From Actinotignum schaalii (GTDB lineage: Bacteria; Actinomycetota; Actinomycetes; Actinomycetales; Actinomycetaceae): a stretch of 45,105 nucleotides of DNA. A program made the translations under genes and the position numbers. The notes under the pieces were generated by a model that was not told where the DNA came from, did not search any database, and saw only the letters and a program-made list of their open reading frames with translations. The stretch is from contig NZ_JARBHJ010000018.1 of the NCBI RefSeq assembly GCF_028864145.1, forward strand, positions 1-45,105, read 5' to 3'. Positions 15,889 through 24,248 of this stretch are shown piece by piece (the first letter of the stretch is position 1; the number at the start of each line of letters is the position of its first letter).

Positions 15889-16913
15889 GCACGCCTCGCG
15901 AGTTTGATGGTCGCGTGTGCAACGGCGCGGCTGCGCGCCCGTGGAGCTGGGACCCCAGTGGGCCGCTCTTCGCCCGCACCCTCTTCCTCCACGCCCACCC
16001 GGACGACGAAGCGATCCAGGCCGGCGGCCTCACCGCGCTTCTCACCGCCGCCGGGCACCGCGTCAGCATCCTCACCTGCACCCGCGGCGAAGAAGGCGAA
16101 GCGGTCCCTGGAATCTTGCCCGCCGGGGCGGGGGAGGCCGAACTCGTTGCCCGGCGCGAAGCAGAAATCACCCGGGCGCGCGCGATCCTCGGGGTGACGG
16201 ATGGCTTTTGGCTCGGCACCGCGCCCGCTCTCGCATCCGGCGCCGCCCCGCGCCGCTACCGGGATTCCGGGATGGTTTGGATTGCTCCCGGGGTCGCCGG
16301 TCCCGCACCCAGCGCCGGCCCGCGCGCCTTTTCCCGCGCGGAGCTGAGTGAAGAAATAGCAGATGCGCGGGCGCTCCTCGCGCACGTGCGGCCCACAGTG
16401 ATTATTGGGTACGACGCCGCAGCAAGCTACGGCCACCCCGACCACGTACGGGTGCATCACCTGGCTCGCGCCCTCGGCCGGAATACCGGAATTCCCGTGC
16501 TTGAGCTGGCTTCCACTCCCGGGCAAGCCGGATGGTGCTACCGCAGCGCCCGGGAGCATGAAGCCACCGTGGTGGCGGCGCTACGTTGCTATGCCTCGCA
16601 GCTGACCGTAGTTGATCGCACGGATCCCGCGCTGGCTGGCCTGCCGGTTATCGGTGCCCCTGATTCGGGTTCCGCAGCGGTGAATGCGGTGTGTGATGCC
16701 GCACTGACTGCTGTGTATAGCGGGGAGCATTGTCCCGAACCGGATGGGGAGCCAGCTCCGCAGCTACTTATTCGGCACGTGGGTGGCCAGCTCCAGGAGC
16801 TCCCTCTCTGGCCGGGATTGCGCCCGGCCGAGGGGGCGTCGTCGTTCTCTATTCCGGAATCTTCCGTGCCTGCCACTACGGCGGCCGCACCTTCCACGCC
16901 GGTGGCGGAATAA
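15885..16913 (+). CDS. mshB: MshB-like PIG-L family deacetylase
   Basis: This 342-residue zinc hydrolase of the LmbE/PIG-L family carries the signature HAHPDDE (zinc His and Asp, about residues 36-42). Two further MshB-like blocks are RYRDSGMVW and GYDAAASYGHPDHVRVHH, whose GHPDH supplies the third zinc ligand. MshB removes acetate from GlcNAc-inositol in mycothiol synthesis; the related Mca acts on mycothiol conjugates. The 4-bp ATGA overlap with the mshA-like gene and the GGGAGG site favour translational coupling. An Ala/Pro/Ser-rich tail of about 30 residues extends beyond the usual end. Choice of MshB over Mca rests mainly on the neighbour. Confidence 0.8.
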   Translation: MSTPREFDGRVCNGAAARPWSWDPSGPLFARTLFLHAHPDDEAIQAGGLTALLTAAGHRVSILTCTRGEEGEAVPGILPAGAGEAELVARREAEITRARAILGVTDGFWLGTAPALASGAAPRRYRDSGMVWIAPGVAGPAPSAGPRAFSRAELSEEIADARALLAHVRPTVIIGYDAAASYGHPDHVRVHHLARALGRNTGIPVLELASTPGQAGWCYRSAREHEATVVAALRCYASQLTVVDRTDPALAGLPVIGAPDSGSAAVNAVCDAALTAVYSGEHCPEPDGEPAPQLLIRHVGGQLQELPLWPGLRPAEGASSFSIPESSVPATTAAAPSTPVAE

Positions 16914-16934
16914 AGCCATAATTTTTGGCTTATT
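16909..16934 (+). other. Short inverted repeat after mshB-like gene
   Basis: AATAAAGCCA (16909-16918) and TGGCTTATT (16926-16934) form an imperfect AT-rich hairpin overlapping the stop codon. It could be a weak terminator or an operator for the next promoter. Confidence 0.3.
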
Positions 16935-16969
16935 ACGGCGCGCATAGGGACTTTTACGCCGGACCTGAG

Positions 16970-16975
16970 TAGCGT
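16970..16975 (+). promoter_or_regulatory. -10 box TAGCGT for leaderless helicase-like gene
   Basis: TAGCGT is followed by 7 nt and the GTG at 16983. No Shine-Dalgarno site is present, so a leaderless mRNA is likely. Confidence 0.55.
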
Positions 16976-16982
16976 TAAGGTC

Positions 16983-19900
16983 GTGACTCCTCTCTTCAAA
17001 CGCTCTTCTCGCCGGCATCCGGCTCGTGAATCTCTTTCTCGTGAAACCGCCGCGGTTCCCGAGACCGCCGCGGTGCCCGCGGGCGACCCCGCTGAATCCG
17101 CGCAGGATACGCCCGTAGTGTCCGCACCGGCTGCGGCCCCCGCGGTGTCCGCTGCCGGTGCGGAGGCTGCCGGCAATTCCGCCACGCCAGCTGAACAGGC
17201 GAGGCAGACCGGCACCGCCGGCGTCGCACCGCACAACGTCCCGGGCACCGCAGCCGCGCAGTACGGGACCGATAGTGACAGCTATCCCCGTGACGCGGAG
17301 GAGAATCTCACCCCGCTTCCCGCCCCGCAGCGTGAAGAGCTCGTCTCCCGCGCCTATGCCGGTTGGCAGGAGGAGCTGAGGGCGCGGGCGGAGCGCGCGG
17401 CGGAAAACGCGGCCGCGCGAGTGTGCATTGATCTTACACACCCGCATCCGACCGGGGGAGCACAGTTTTCTTCCGGGGCACCTACTCGCCTCACCTCGCT
17501 TATTCGGGAGGAGCGTAGCCAGCAAGAAGCTTTAGCCACGTGGCGAACCCTGCGTGAGCAGGTAGCGCGTGCCGCTGAAGAATACGGGTACGCCCCGATA
17601 CAGTTGGCCAGCGGAAACCTGACGTGGACGGAGCTCCCGCCGCGCCGCCCCAGTGATGAGCTGGAACCCGGCTATGAGGACACCGGCGAACTCAAGCTCG
17701 ATCCGGAAGCGATGCGGGCCTGCGCGGAGGAGGCCGCGCAGGCTGCGGAAGGCACTCAGGTGGAGGCGCAGGCCGGGTTTGCGGAGCCACTCGAGCAGCC
17801 CGCCGCGCAAAGCGGCGAAGAAAGCCGGCAGGTGCGTGAAGTGAGCGTACCGATTGTCTACCGCTTGCTACGGGTGGAGGACGTGGGCACCGATGCCCTC
17901 ATCCAAACCACCCCGGCCCTGTCCGTCAATCCGGATATTGTGAGTGCACTGCGCCAACACGGCGCCCCGGTGCGGGAATTAGCCCAGCTCACCCGGGTGG
18001 AACGGGCCACCGAAGATGAACTTATTACCCGGGTGCGACGCCTGTCCCACCTCTATTTGCCCGGGGCGTCCTACCGCCCTCAGGTGCTCTTGGGGATGTT
18101 TGCCGATCCGGCCGCGCGGGCCATTACCGATGCCGAGCTGCTGCGCCCCGTCATGATTCGTTCCGGGGTGCTTGCGGCGATTGCCGGTGATCGGGGTACC
18201 CACCAGCTCACCAGCGCCCCGCTTCCTCCGGCCGAGAAACGTGACCGGGCTCCGGAGGGCGAACGCGGGGTGGGCGATTTGGATGTGGCCGAACTTGCCG
18301 CGGTGGAGGCCGTGGCAACTGGCCGCGACGTCGTTATCGATACCCCGCCGGGAAGTGCGGACGTGACCACCCTGGTGGCGATTGCCGCGGATGCAGCAGC
18401 ATCCAGCCGTTCCGTTCTTTATATTCCCGGCAGTAGGGCGCGGCGCGCGGCGGTGACCGCGCGGGCTGGAGAACTCGGTGTGGGCGAACTGCTCATCGAC
18501 CTCTCTGATATTAACGACGCGGCTTTGCGGCTGCGCCAGGGCCTGCGCCAGAAGTTCCCGCAGATTGACGAAGAACGCACCCTGGCCGTGCGCCGCGATC
18601 TCAAAGCGGCCCGGCGCAGCCTGCGCGGTTACGTGAACGCCCTGCACGCCATCGATCCGGTATGGAATACCTCGGTGTATAACGTGCTCGAACATTTGGC
18701 TGAGCTTGCCGCACAGCCCAAGGGGCCGGCCACGAAAGTGCGCCTGGATGCCACCGCCGCCGCGCGGGTGCGCGAGGAGCGCGAGGCGGTGCTCGAACGG
18801 CTCGCGGAAGCAAGCCGTGCCGGCGCCTTTACCGGGGGCGGGAATTCGGAATGGTTGCGCGCGCAGGTCCGCACGGAGGATGATGCCGCCCGCGCTTTCT
18901 CCACCGTCACCCGCATGGCCACCGAAACACTTCCCCTGGTCATGGAGCAATCCCAGCGAGTGGCCGGGGAAACCGGCCTGGCGCGCCCGAAGACATTGGC
19001 GCAGTGGATGGAACAAATCAAGATGCTCGAAGGGATCTCCGATACTCTCGAGGTCTTCAAACCGGCTATCTACGAACGTTCTGTTGCCGATATGGTGATC
19101 GCCACCGCGAGCGATGAATGGCGTGCCGAACACGGCGAAAGCATGAAACGTGCCCAGCGCCGCGCTCTCACCAAGCAGGCCCGCGATTTTGTGCGCCCGG
19201 GGATCCGGGTGGCGGATATGCACGCGGCCCTGAGCGAAGTGGCACGCCAGCGCGATATTTGGCGCCGCTACAGCGCGGAAAGTGATTGGCCTACCCTCCC
19301 CGAGGGCATGACGATGATCCGTGCGACGGCCGCGGAAGTGGACGGGCAGGTGCGCGAACTCGAAGAATTCCTCCCGCACCGCGCTGGCCTGCGCCGCGAG
19401 CCCATCGAAAATGTGCTGGCCTTTGCGCGCGCTCTGGTCTCCCAGCGTCGGGTGCTTGATTCGCAGCCGCGCCGCATCGACCTCCTCCACGACCTTGAGG
19501 ATAGTGGCCTGGGCGATTTCGCTCGTGATATGGCTCGCCGTGAAGTAAGCGGGGACGCGGTGGCTGCCGAACTTGACCTGGCCTACACCAATTCTGTGTT
19601 TGAGCAGCTCATTGCTCGTAACACCGTGCTGGCCCAGGCTGGTCCGCAGCAGTTGGCCCTGCTTGTACACACTGTGCGGGACCTGGATCGCGAACATGTG
19701 GAGAGCTTGCCCGGGCCGGTGCTGCGCGCCGCGATCACCCATATGCAAGAGGTTGCCCGCAAACAGCGCGAAGAAACTGTGGCTGTGGATCGTTACTTGG
19801 CCCGCGCTGGAGTGAGCGCGCTGGCCGACGTGACTGCCTCGGCAACCGCGCTGGTCCAGGCGGCACGCCCGGTGTGGGTGGTACCGCCGGCGCTGGTTCC

Positions 19901-21566
19901 TGAACTCATTCCCACTTTGCCCTGGGCGGATGTGGTGATTCTGGACGGTATCGAGGATGTTTCGCTGGCCGCGGTGGTCGCCCTCATGGCGCGTGGCTCG
20001 CAGCTCGTCGTTTTCGGTGACGTGGCGCGGGCTGGTGCGGAGAGCGCGCTCGCGGCTTTGGCTGATGCGCTCCCGGTGTGCGAACTTCCTACCTTCCGTG
20101 CGCATCACGACGATCTTGCTCTCGCTTGTTTGCGCACCCTCGGGTACGACGACGCCGACCGCGCCGCTCCGGCGGGGCGGGCGCGCCGGGCTAACCGCCT
20201 GCACGTGGTGGACGGGCGCGGGGTGCCCTCCCCGAATACCGGGATGGTCGAAGCTCCCAGCGCGGAAGTGGATGCGGTGGTGGATGCGGTGGTGGATCAC
20301 CTCCTCACCCGCCCGGAAGAATCCCTCGCGGTTATTACGATTTCGCGTTTGCATGCCGTTCATGTGCGGGCGGCGGTGGAACGTACCATCGCGAATAGCC
20401 CGGCCCTGGCTGAGGCAGGTGAGTCCGCGGCTAGCCTGGTGCCGGTGGTGGATATCACCGGAGCGAGCGGGTTGCGGCGCGACCGGGTTATATTCTCGGT
20501 GGGCTTCGGGAAGACGGTGCACGGCCGGGTTCTGCACACGTTCGGGCCGCTCACGGAACCGGACGGCGCGCGCTACCTGAGTGAGGCGCTCCTGGTTCCC
20601 AGCCGCTATATGAGTGTTATTTCTTCGTTGGGACCCGGTGATATCGGGGTGGATGATCTTTCCGGTGCAGCTCCTCGGCTGCTAGCTACCCTGCTCGAGA
20701 CGGCCGCCCGGCAAGAATTACTCATCGGGGCGGACGAGGATGTGGCCAAGGCCAGCCCGTTGCTTTTCGATCTAGCCGCGCGCCTGCGCGGACGCGGGCT
20801 TTTCACCGCGCTCTACTACGGGTACGACGCAGGTTTGCGCATCCCGCTTGTTGTTGCTGAACACGAAGGTGATTGGCGGGTGGCTGTATTGACCGACGAC
20901 GCTGATTACGTTGCCGAACCTTCCCTGCGCCGCCGTGACCGCTACCGGGTCGAGATGCTCGAGGATTTGGGCTGGAAAGTGGTACAAACCTTCTCCTCCT
21001 CGATTTTCCTCGATCCGGAAGCTGAAGCGGATCGTATTGAAGCGCTCGTGCGGGTGGTGCGCCGTGACGAGGCTGCCGCGCGCCACCGGGCGGAAGATAC
21101 CCCCGTTTTTGGCGCGGACGTAGCTGATGAAGCATATTCTGCTCGGGCGGGAGCCGCGGATGAGCCGGGTGTGACGGACGCGGCGGATGAAGCAGGGCCA
21201 GCGGGTGCTGGAAAGCCGGGCGATACCGGTGTTGAAGGTCAGCAAGGCGAGCCCGGCGCGGTAAGGTCGCACGTGCCAGCCGGAAGCAGCGAGCAGGAAG
21301 CAAAGCCTGCTGCGGTTTCAGATCCGGAAGCTTCACGCCGGGCCCGGGGAAAGAAACCCGCGGTGCGGCCGGGGTTGCCGCTGGCCGCCTACTCGGACGA
21401 TCAGCTTGATGACGTGGTGGCTTGGATAGCCTCCGACGGGGTGGCCCGGACGTCCGAGCAGCTGGTGGAAGAACTGCGTAGCGAGCTGGATATCCGCCGC
21501 CGTGGCCCCCAGGCCGATGCCGTGCTCGGTAATGTGGTGCGCCGCTCCGGTCTGGCACAGGACTAG
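16983..21566 (+). CDS. Giant helicase-like protein with degenerate NTPase motifs
   Basis: This 1527-residue protein resembles large actinobacterial SF1 (DUF4011/MTES-type) helicases in layout. The N-terminus (1-120) is Ala/Pro-rich and disordered. At about residues 450-462 the expected P-loop reads DTPPGSADVTTL, lacking the Gly-Lys-Ser/Thr. A Walker-B-like ADVVILDGIEDVS lies at about 980-993. The region expected to hold motif VI (NVALTRAR in active enzymes) reads YLSEALLVPSRYMSV at about 1196. Near the C-terminus, RDRYRVEMLEDLGWKV (about 1318-1333) matches the end of an MTES_1575-type endonuclease-like domain, but its catalytic acidic/Lys motif is not evident. The last 150 residues are acidic and repetitive, then a conserved helical end. 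I infer a non-hydrolysing scaffold; function is unknown. The frame is fully open, so this is not a decayed pseudogene. Confidence 0.75.
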   Translation: MTPLFKRSSRRHPARESLSRETAAVPETAAVPAGDPAESAQDTPVVSAPAAAPAVSAAGAEAAGNSATPAEQARQTGTAGVAPHNVPGTAAAQYGTDSDSYPRDAEENLTPLPAPQREELVSRAYAGWQEELRARAERAAENAAARVCIDLTHPHPTGGAQFSSGAPTRLTSLIREERSQQEALATWRTLREQVARAAEEYGYAPIQLASGNLTWTELPPRRPSDELEPGYEDTGELKLDPEAMRACAEEAAQAAEGTQVEAQAGFAEPLEQPAAQSGEESRQVREVSVPIVYRLLRVEDVGTDALIQTTPALSVNPDIVSALRQHGAPVRELAQLTRVERATEDELITRVRRLSHLYLPGASYRPQVLLGMFADPAARAITDAELLRPVMIRSGVLAAIAGDRGTHQLTSAPLPPAEKRDRAPEGERGVGDLDVAELAAVEAVATGRDVVIDTPPGSADVTTLVAIAADAAASSRSVLYIPGSRARRAAVTARAGELGVGELLIDLSDINDAALRLRQGLRQKFPQIDEERTLAVRRDLKAARRSLRGYVNALHAIDPVWNTSVYNVLEHLAELAAQPKGPATKVRLDATAAARVREEREAVLERLAEASRAGAFTGGGNSEWLRAQVRTEDDAARAFSTVTRMATETLPLVMEQSQRVAGETGLARPKTLAQWMEQIKMLEGISDTLEVFKPAIYERSVADMVIATASDEWRAEHGESMKRAQRRALTKQARDFVRPGIRVADMHAALSEVARQRDIWRRYSAESDWPTLPEGMTMIRATAAEVDGQVRELEEFLPHRAGLRREPIENVLAFARALVSQRRVLDSQPRRIDLLHDLEDSGLGDFARDMARREVSGDAVAAELDLAYTNSVFEQLIARNTVLAQAGPQQLALLVHTVRDLDREHVESLPGPVLRAAITHMQEVARKQREETVAVDRYLARAGVSALADVTASATALVQAARPVWVVPPALVPELIPTLPWADVVILDGIEDVSLAAVVALMARGSQLVVFGDVARAGAESALAALADALPVCELPTFRAHHDDLALACLRTLGYDDADRAAPAGRARRANRLHVVDGRGVPSPNTGMVEAPSAEVDAVVDAVVDHLLTRPEESLAVITISRLHAVHVRAAVERTIANSPALAEAGESAASLVPVVDITGASGLRRDRVIFSVGFGKTVHGRVLHTFGPLTEPDGARYLSEALLVPSRYMSVISSLGPGDIGVDDLSGAAPRLLATLLETAARQELLIGADEDVAKASPLLFDLAARLRGRGLFTALYYGYDAGLRIPLVVAEHEGDWRVAVLTDDADYVAEPSLRRRDRYRVEMLEDLGWKVVQTFSSSIFLDPEAEADRIEALVRVVRRDEAAARHRAEDTPVFGADVADEAYSARAGAADEPGVTDAADEAGPAGAGKPGDTGVEGQQGEPGAVRSHVPAGSSEQEAKPAAVSDPEASRRARGKKPAVRPGLPLAAYSDDQLDDVVAWIASDGVARTSEQLVEELRSELDIRRRGPQADAVLGNVVRRSGLAQD

Positions 21567-21576
21567 GTGCGCGGCG

Positions 21577-21906
21577 GTGGCAAGTAACACGCATTCCGGA
21601 CGCACCCACCGAGCTGTGGTGCGCCTGTCCGAAGTGGACGCCCGGCGGATAGAAAGCGGCGAACTCAAGGACGCCGCCGAAGCTCTCCGGCGCCTCGCGC
21701 GCGGCGAAGGGGGAGCGACCCTACCGCACCCGGATACGCCCACCAAAAAATCGGCGTTAAAAAATAGCGTCCCGGGGGCCAGCATCGTGGCGCCCCGGGA
21801 CACGGTCGCATCCGCTCGTGAGATTCGCACGCGGGATATCGTGGCGCGCACCGCTCACGAGCAGACCATCCTTGACGAACGCCCGCCGCATTTCGGCAAG
21901 CTCTAA
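21577..21906 (+). CDS. Small hypothetical protein downstream of helicase-like gene
   Basis: This 109-residue hydrophilic protein starts MASNTHSGRTHRAVVRLSEV and contains a charged helix (ARRIESGELKDAAEALRRLA) and a basic, Thr/Ser-rich second half with no membrane segment. It begins 10 bp after the helicase-like gene, on the same strand, so it is probably co-transcribed. AGGTG lies about 8 nt upstream of the GTG. I do not recognise a family. Codon bias looks like that of its neighbours, which supports it being real. Confidence 0.6.
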   Translation: MASNTHSGRTHRAVVRLSEVDARRIESGELKDAAEALRRLARGEGGATLPHPDTPTKKSALKNSVPGASIVAPRDTVASAREIRTRDIVARTAHEQTILDERPPHFGKL

Positions 21907-21981
21907 GCGGCAGCGCACTCCGAAAAACAGGGAAGTTCCGCACGTGCGCAGACTTGCGCGCACTAGCGCAAGCTCAAGCGA

Positions 21982-22365
21982 TTAGTCGCGCTTAGCCCGC
22001 AGCTCGTCACGGATCTCCTTGAGAAGGATGAGCTGGGGATCTTCCGGGGCCTCAGCGGCCGGCTTAGCGTGGCGTTCACGCAGCTTATTCATGGGGAGAA
22101 CCAGGAAGAAGTACAGTGCGAAAGCCACGATGAAGAAGTTGACCACAGCGGTGAGGAAGCTACCGAATTGAATTTCGCCTCCGCCCAAATGCCACACAAA
22201 ATTACCGTCGAAGTTCGGCTGCCCGAAAATGGCGGCGATAAGCGGCATGAGAATGTGGTCCGTCAGGGACTTCACCACGGCGGAGAAAGCCGCACCGACG
22301 ATAACACCGACGGCGAGGTCCATGACATTACCTTGCATAACAAACTTCTTAAAACCTGCGAGCAC
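21982..22365 (-). CDS. mscL: Large-conductance mechanosensitive channel MscL
   Basis: This 127-residue channel has the MscL pattern: N-terminal amphipathic GFKKFVMQGNVMDLAVGVIVG, TM1 with AAFSAVVKSLTDHILMP, a short periplasmic loop, TM2 (FLTAVVNFFIVAFALYFFLV) and a C-terminal charged helix. It forms a pentameric emergency pore that opens under high membrane tension. The GTG at 22365 is chosen because AAAGGA lies 7 nt upstream and the protein then starts (M)LAGFKKF; an upstream ATG at 22392 adds nine atypical residues. It follows the SAF-domain gene by 50 bp on the same strand. Confidence 0.95.
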   Translation of the reverse strand: MLAGFKKFVMQGNVMDLAVGVIVGAAFSAVVKSLTDHILMPLIAAIFGQPNFDGNFVWHLGGGEIQFGSFLTAVVNFFIVAFALYFFLVLPMNKLRERHAKPAAEAPEDPQLILLKEIRDELRAKRD

Positions 22366-22415
22366 CTTGCATCCTTTCGCGCGGAAAGCCACCGGGACTA
22401 CCCCGATGGTAGAAA

Positions 22416-23048
22416 CTATGGAGGGGGTACCAGTACTGCCCGCAAAGAATCTGCGGCAGCGTAACCCACAATAAGATTAGCGTCTTTTTCGCGAACAACC
22501 AGGTACAGCACTCGATATGTGACGCCCTCGGAGAGCATACCGGTGTTCTTTTCTTCTTCCCCGATCCCCACCACCGCCGCCCGGTCTACCAGCCGAACCG
22601 CTCCGGCTTCTGCGCTGTGTTCCGGGGCCGGCGCATATAGCCCAATAAAATTACCCGGCTCAATAAAGCTCCCGGTCCCATCGGATGCTACCCGCACCGC
22701 GACCACCACGTGCCCGGCGGGTGGATCGCGTAAAAATTCTTGGGAAAGGAGCAGCCCGCGAGCCAGGGGATAGCCGGCCGGAATATTAGCAGCTAGGCGC
22801 TGCCCGTTAGCCTCAGCGGCCGTGGTCAGTGCATTATCTGGAATAAGATCCCGGGCCACGGTGCGCGCCTCCACATCGCGCCCGCTCAGCACGTGCCCGG
22901 CCGGTAGATGACGGCGTGCTACTAACACGTGCCCGGTATCTGGGTAGCGGCGCTCGATAGCCTGAAGAATGGTGAAAAAAGCCAGGATGGCAACCCCGGC
23001 TAGCAGCAGATGGCGTGCGCGCCACAGCCGTGTGTGGAGTCCGGTCAT
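22416..23048 (-). CDS. SAF-domain membrane-anchored protein (CpaB-like)
   Basis: This 210-residue protein has one N-terminal membrane helix (about residues 13-29, HLLLAGVAILAFFTILQA) and a SAF domain (about 40-105, VLVARRHLPAGHVLSGRDVEARTV). A beta-rich C-terminal part follows. SAF domains occur in CpaB/RcpC pilus-assembly proteins and in antifreeze-like enzymes. No other pilus gene is nearby, so a pilus role is not supported. In many actinobacteria this gene lies between mscL and fmdB, as here. The start has no ribosome site but a TAGCCT box 6 nt upstream, which suggests a leaderless mRNA. Confidence 0.82.
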   Translation of the reverse strand: MTGLHTRLWRARHLLLAGVAILAFFTILQAIERRYPDTGHVLVARRHLPAGHVLSGRDVEARTVARDLIPDNALTTAAEANGQRLAANIPAGYPLARGLLLSQEFLRDPPAGHVVVAVRVASDGTGSFIEPGNFIGLYAPAPEHSAEAGAVRLVDRAAVVGIGEEEKNTGMLSEGVTYRVLYLVVREKDANLIVGYAAADSLRAVLVPPP

Positions 23049-23054
23049 GGCTCG

Positions 23055-23060
23055 AGGCTA
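23055..23060 (-). promoter_or_regulatory. -10 box TAGCCT for leaderless SAF gene
   Basis: On the minus strand TAGCCT is followed by 6 nt (CGAGCC) and the ATG at 23048, as expected for a leaderless transcript. Confidence 0.55.
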
Positions 23061-23156
23061 GCGGGAGCTAATCAGCTGCGAACCAGAACTAGGCCCTTGT
23101 GTGGATACCGGCAGCGTTTCGCGGAGTTGGGGATAAACCGAGCTGCGTCGTCGTCC

Positions 23157-23366
23157 TTACTTTTGCGTAGAGCTTCCACCCGAAGAACGTGAGTCATTGT
23201 GGTAGAAACCCGAGCCTTTGAAAACAATTGCGCTGATCCCCGCCATTACCTTCTGCAAGGAGTCTTTCCCGCATTCCGGGCAGGTAACCAGGGCGGCGGC
23301 TGTCATCGACTGGTGTGCATCAAAATGGTGACCGCAATTATCGCAACGGTAACTGTAGGTAGGCAC
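23157..23366 (-). CDS. FmdB/CxxC_CxxC zinc-ribbon protein
   Basis: This 69-residue protein begins (M)PTYSYRCDNCGHHFDAHQ and has the second zinc pair in CPECGKDSLQKV. It ends with the family pattern VFKGSGFYHND and a Ser/Gly tail. FmdB-type proteins are small putative regulatory zinc ribbons whose exact role is not known. The GTG at 23366 has GAAAGGAAG upstream; longer frames starting at 23414 lack family similarity in the added part. It lies between the folate ligase and SAF genes, all on the minus strand. Confidence 0.9.
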   Translation of the reverse strand: MPTYSYRCDNCGHHFDAHQSMTAAALVTCPECGKDSLQKVMAGISAIVFKGSGFYHNDSRSSGGSSTQK

Positions 23367-23474
23367 GTTCTTCCTTTCCGGGCCGGTGGCCGAGCCGAGG
23401 TGCGGCCGGCACAAGCCGTACGGCGCATTATTCTAGCGCGTGGCACGTGCCCTCGGGGAAGTGGCCCGTAACTC

Positions 23475-24110
23475 CTAGTGCATAGGGGTATGCCCGCCCA
23501 GGTCCACCACGGTTTCAGGAAGGAGGACGTAGCGCACCGGCACGTCCATCTCATCGTGGGGGAGGGGAGTGTGCACGTATTCTTCGGGCCATACCAGGGC
23601 GCCCACCGGGGTGGAGCTATCGAGCTGCTTGAGGACGCGGTCGTACCAGCCCCCGCCCTGCCCCAGGCGCACGCCATCGTGATTGACGAGCAGCGCGGGG
23701 ATAAAAGCGGCATCAACCTCGCGTAATACCGCGGAATCCAGGGCTTCACCCCGAGGTGCGGGCGGCCGGCCGGGAGCCTGATCGGTAAGATTATCCGCGC
23801 CGGTATAGCGCGCCCACTGGCGGGTGAGCCCGGGGCCGAGCTTGGGGACAAGGAGGGTGCGCCCGCTGGCCACAATCGCATCGCACAGAGCACGGGTACC
23901 CGGTTCGTTAGCGACGGAAATATAACCGGCAACTGTGGTGGCGGTGCCGAGGAAATCCAGCACGGTAGTGACCCAGCGGGCCTCGGCTTCCTCACGGGCA
24001 GCGGGCGTGCGCTTGGCTCGAGCCGCGCGCACCGTTGCGCGCAAGGATTGTTTGGCTTCCGGCAGCGCCATCGCGGAGACATCAGGAAGAGATATGGTGT
24101 GGTCGGTCAT
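23475..24110 (-). CDS. 5-formyltetrahydrofolate cyclo-ligase
   Basis: This 211-residue enzyme converts 5-formyl-THF to 5,10-methenyl-THF using ATP, recycling a folate storage form. Family motifs are ALPEAKQSLRATVRAARAKR near the start, LVPKLGPG, and the nucleotide/folate-binding RLGQGGGWYDRVL (about residues 150-162). The C-terminus ends at the usual place. No clear ribosome site precedes the ATG; a CACACT sequence 6 nt upstream resembles the -10 boxes of leaderless genes. It is divergent from the glp gene, a conserved actinobacterial arrangement. Confidence 0.92.
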   Translation of the reverse strand: MTDHTISLPDVSAMALPEAKQSLRATVRAARAKRTPAAREEAEARWVTTVLDFLGTATTVAGYISVANEPGTRALCDAIVASGRTLLVPKLGPGLTRQWARYTGADNLTDQAPGRPPAPRGEALDSAVLREVDAAFIPALLVNHDGVRLGQGGGWYDRVLKQLDSSTPVGALVWPEEYVHTPLPHDEMDVPVRYVLLPETVVDLGGHTPMH

Positions 24111-24248
24111 GGCACCAGTGTGGCACGAGCGGCTGGATGCCCGCTAGGAGTAAGGCCCTTTGCGGATGGAGGCAAGGCCCGTGCGCGCGGCGTTAGCGCT
24201 GGCAGGCCCCCAAACCGGTACGCTGTGCTGTGTACCGAGGAGGAATGC

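Noticed and set aside
17979-20537. Long minus-strand open frame (852 codons) opposite the helicase-like gene
   Set aside because: It is antisense to a protein with recognisable motifs and normal codon bias; its translation is His/Arg/Gly-rich with no domain, as expected from G+C-rich antisense frames.
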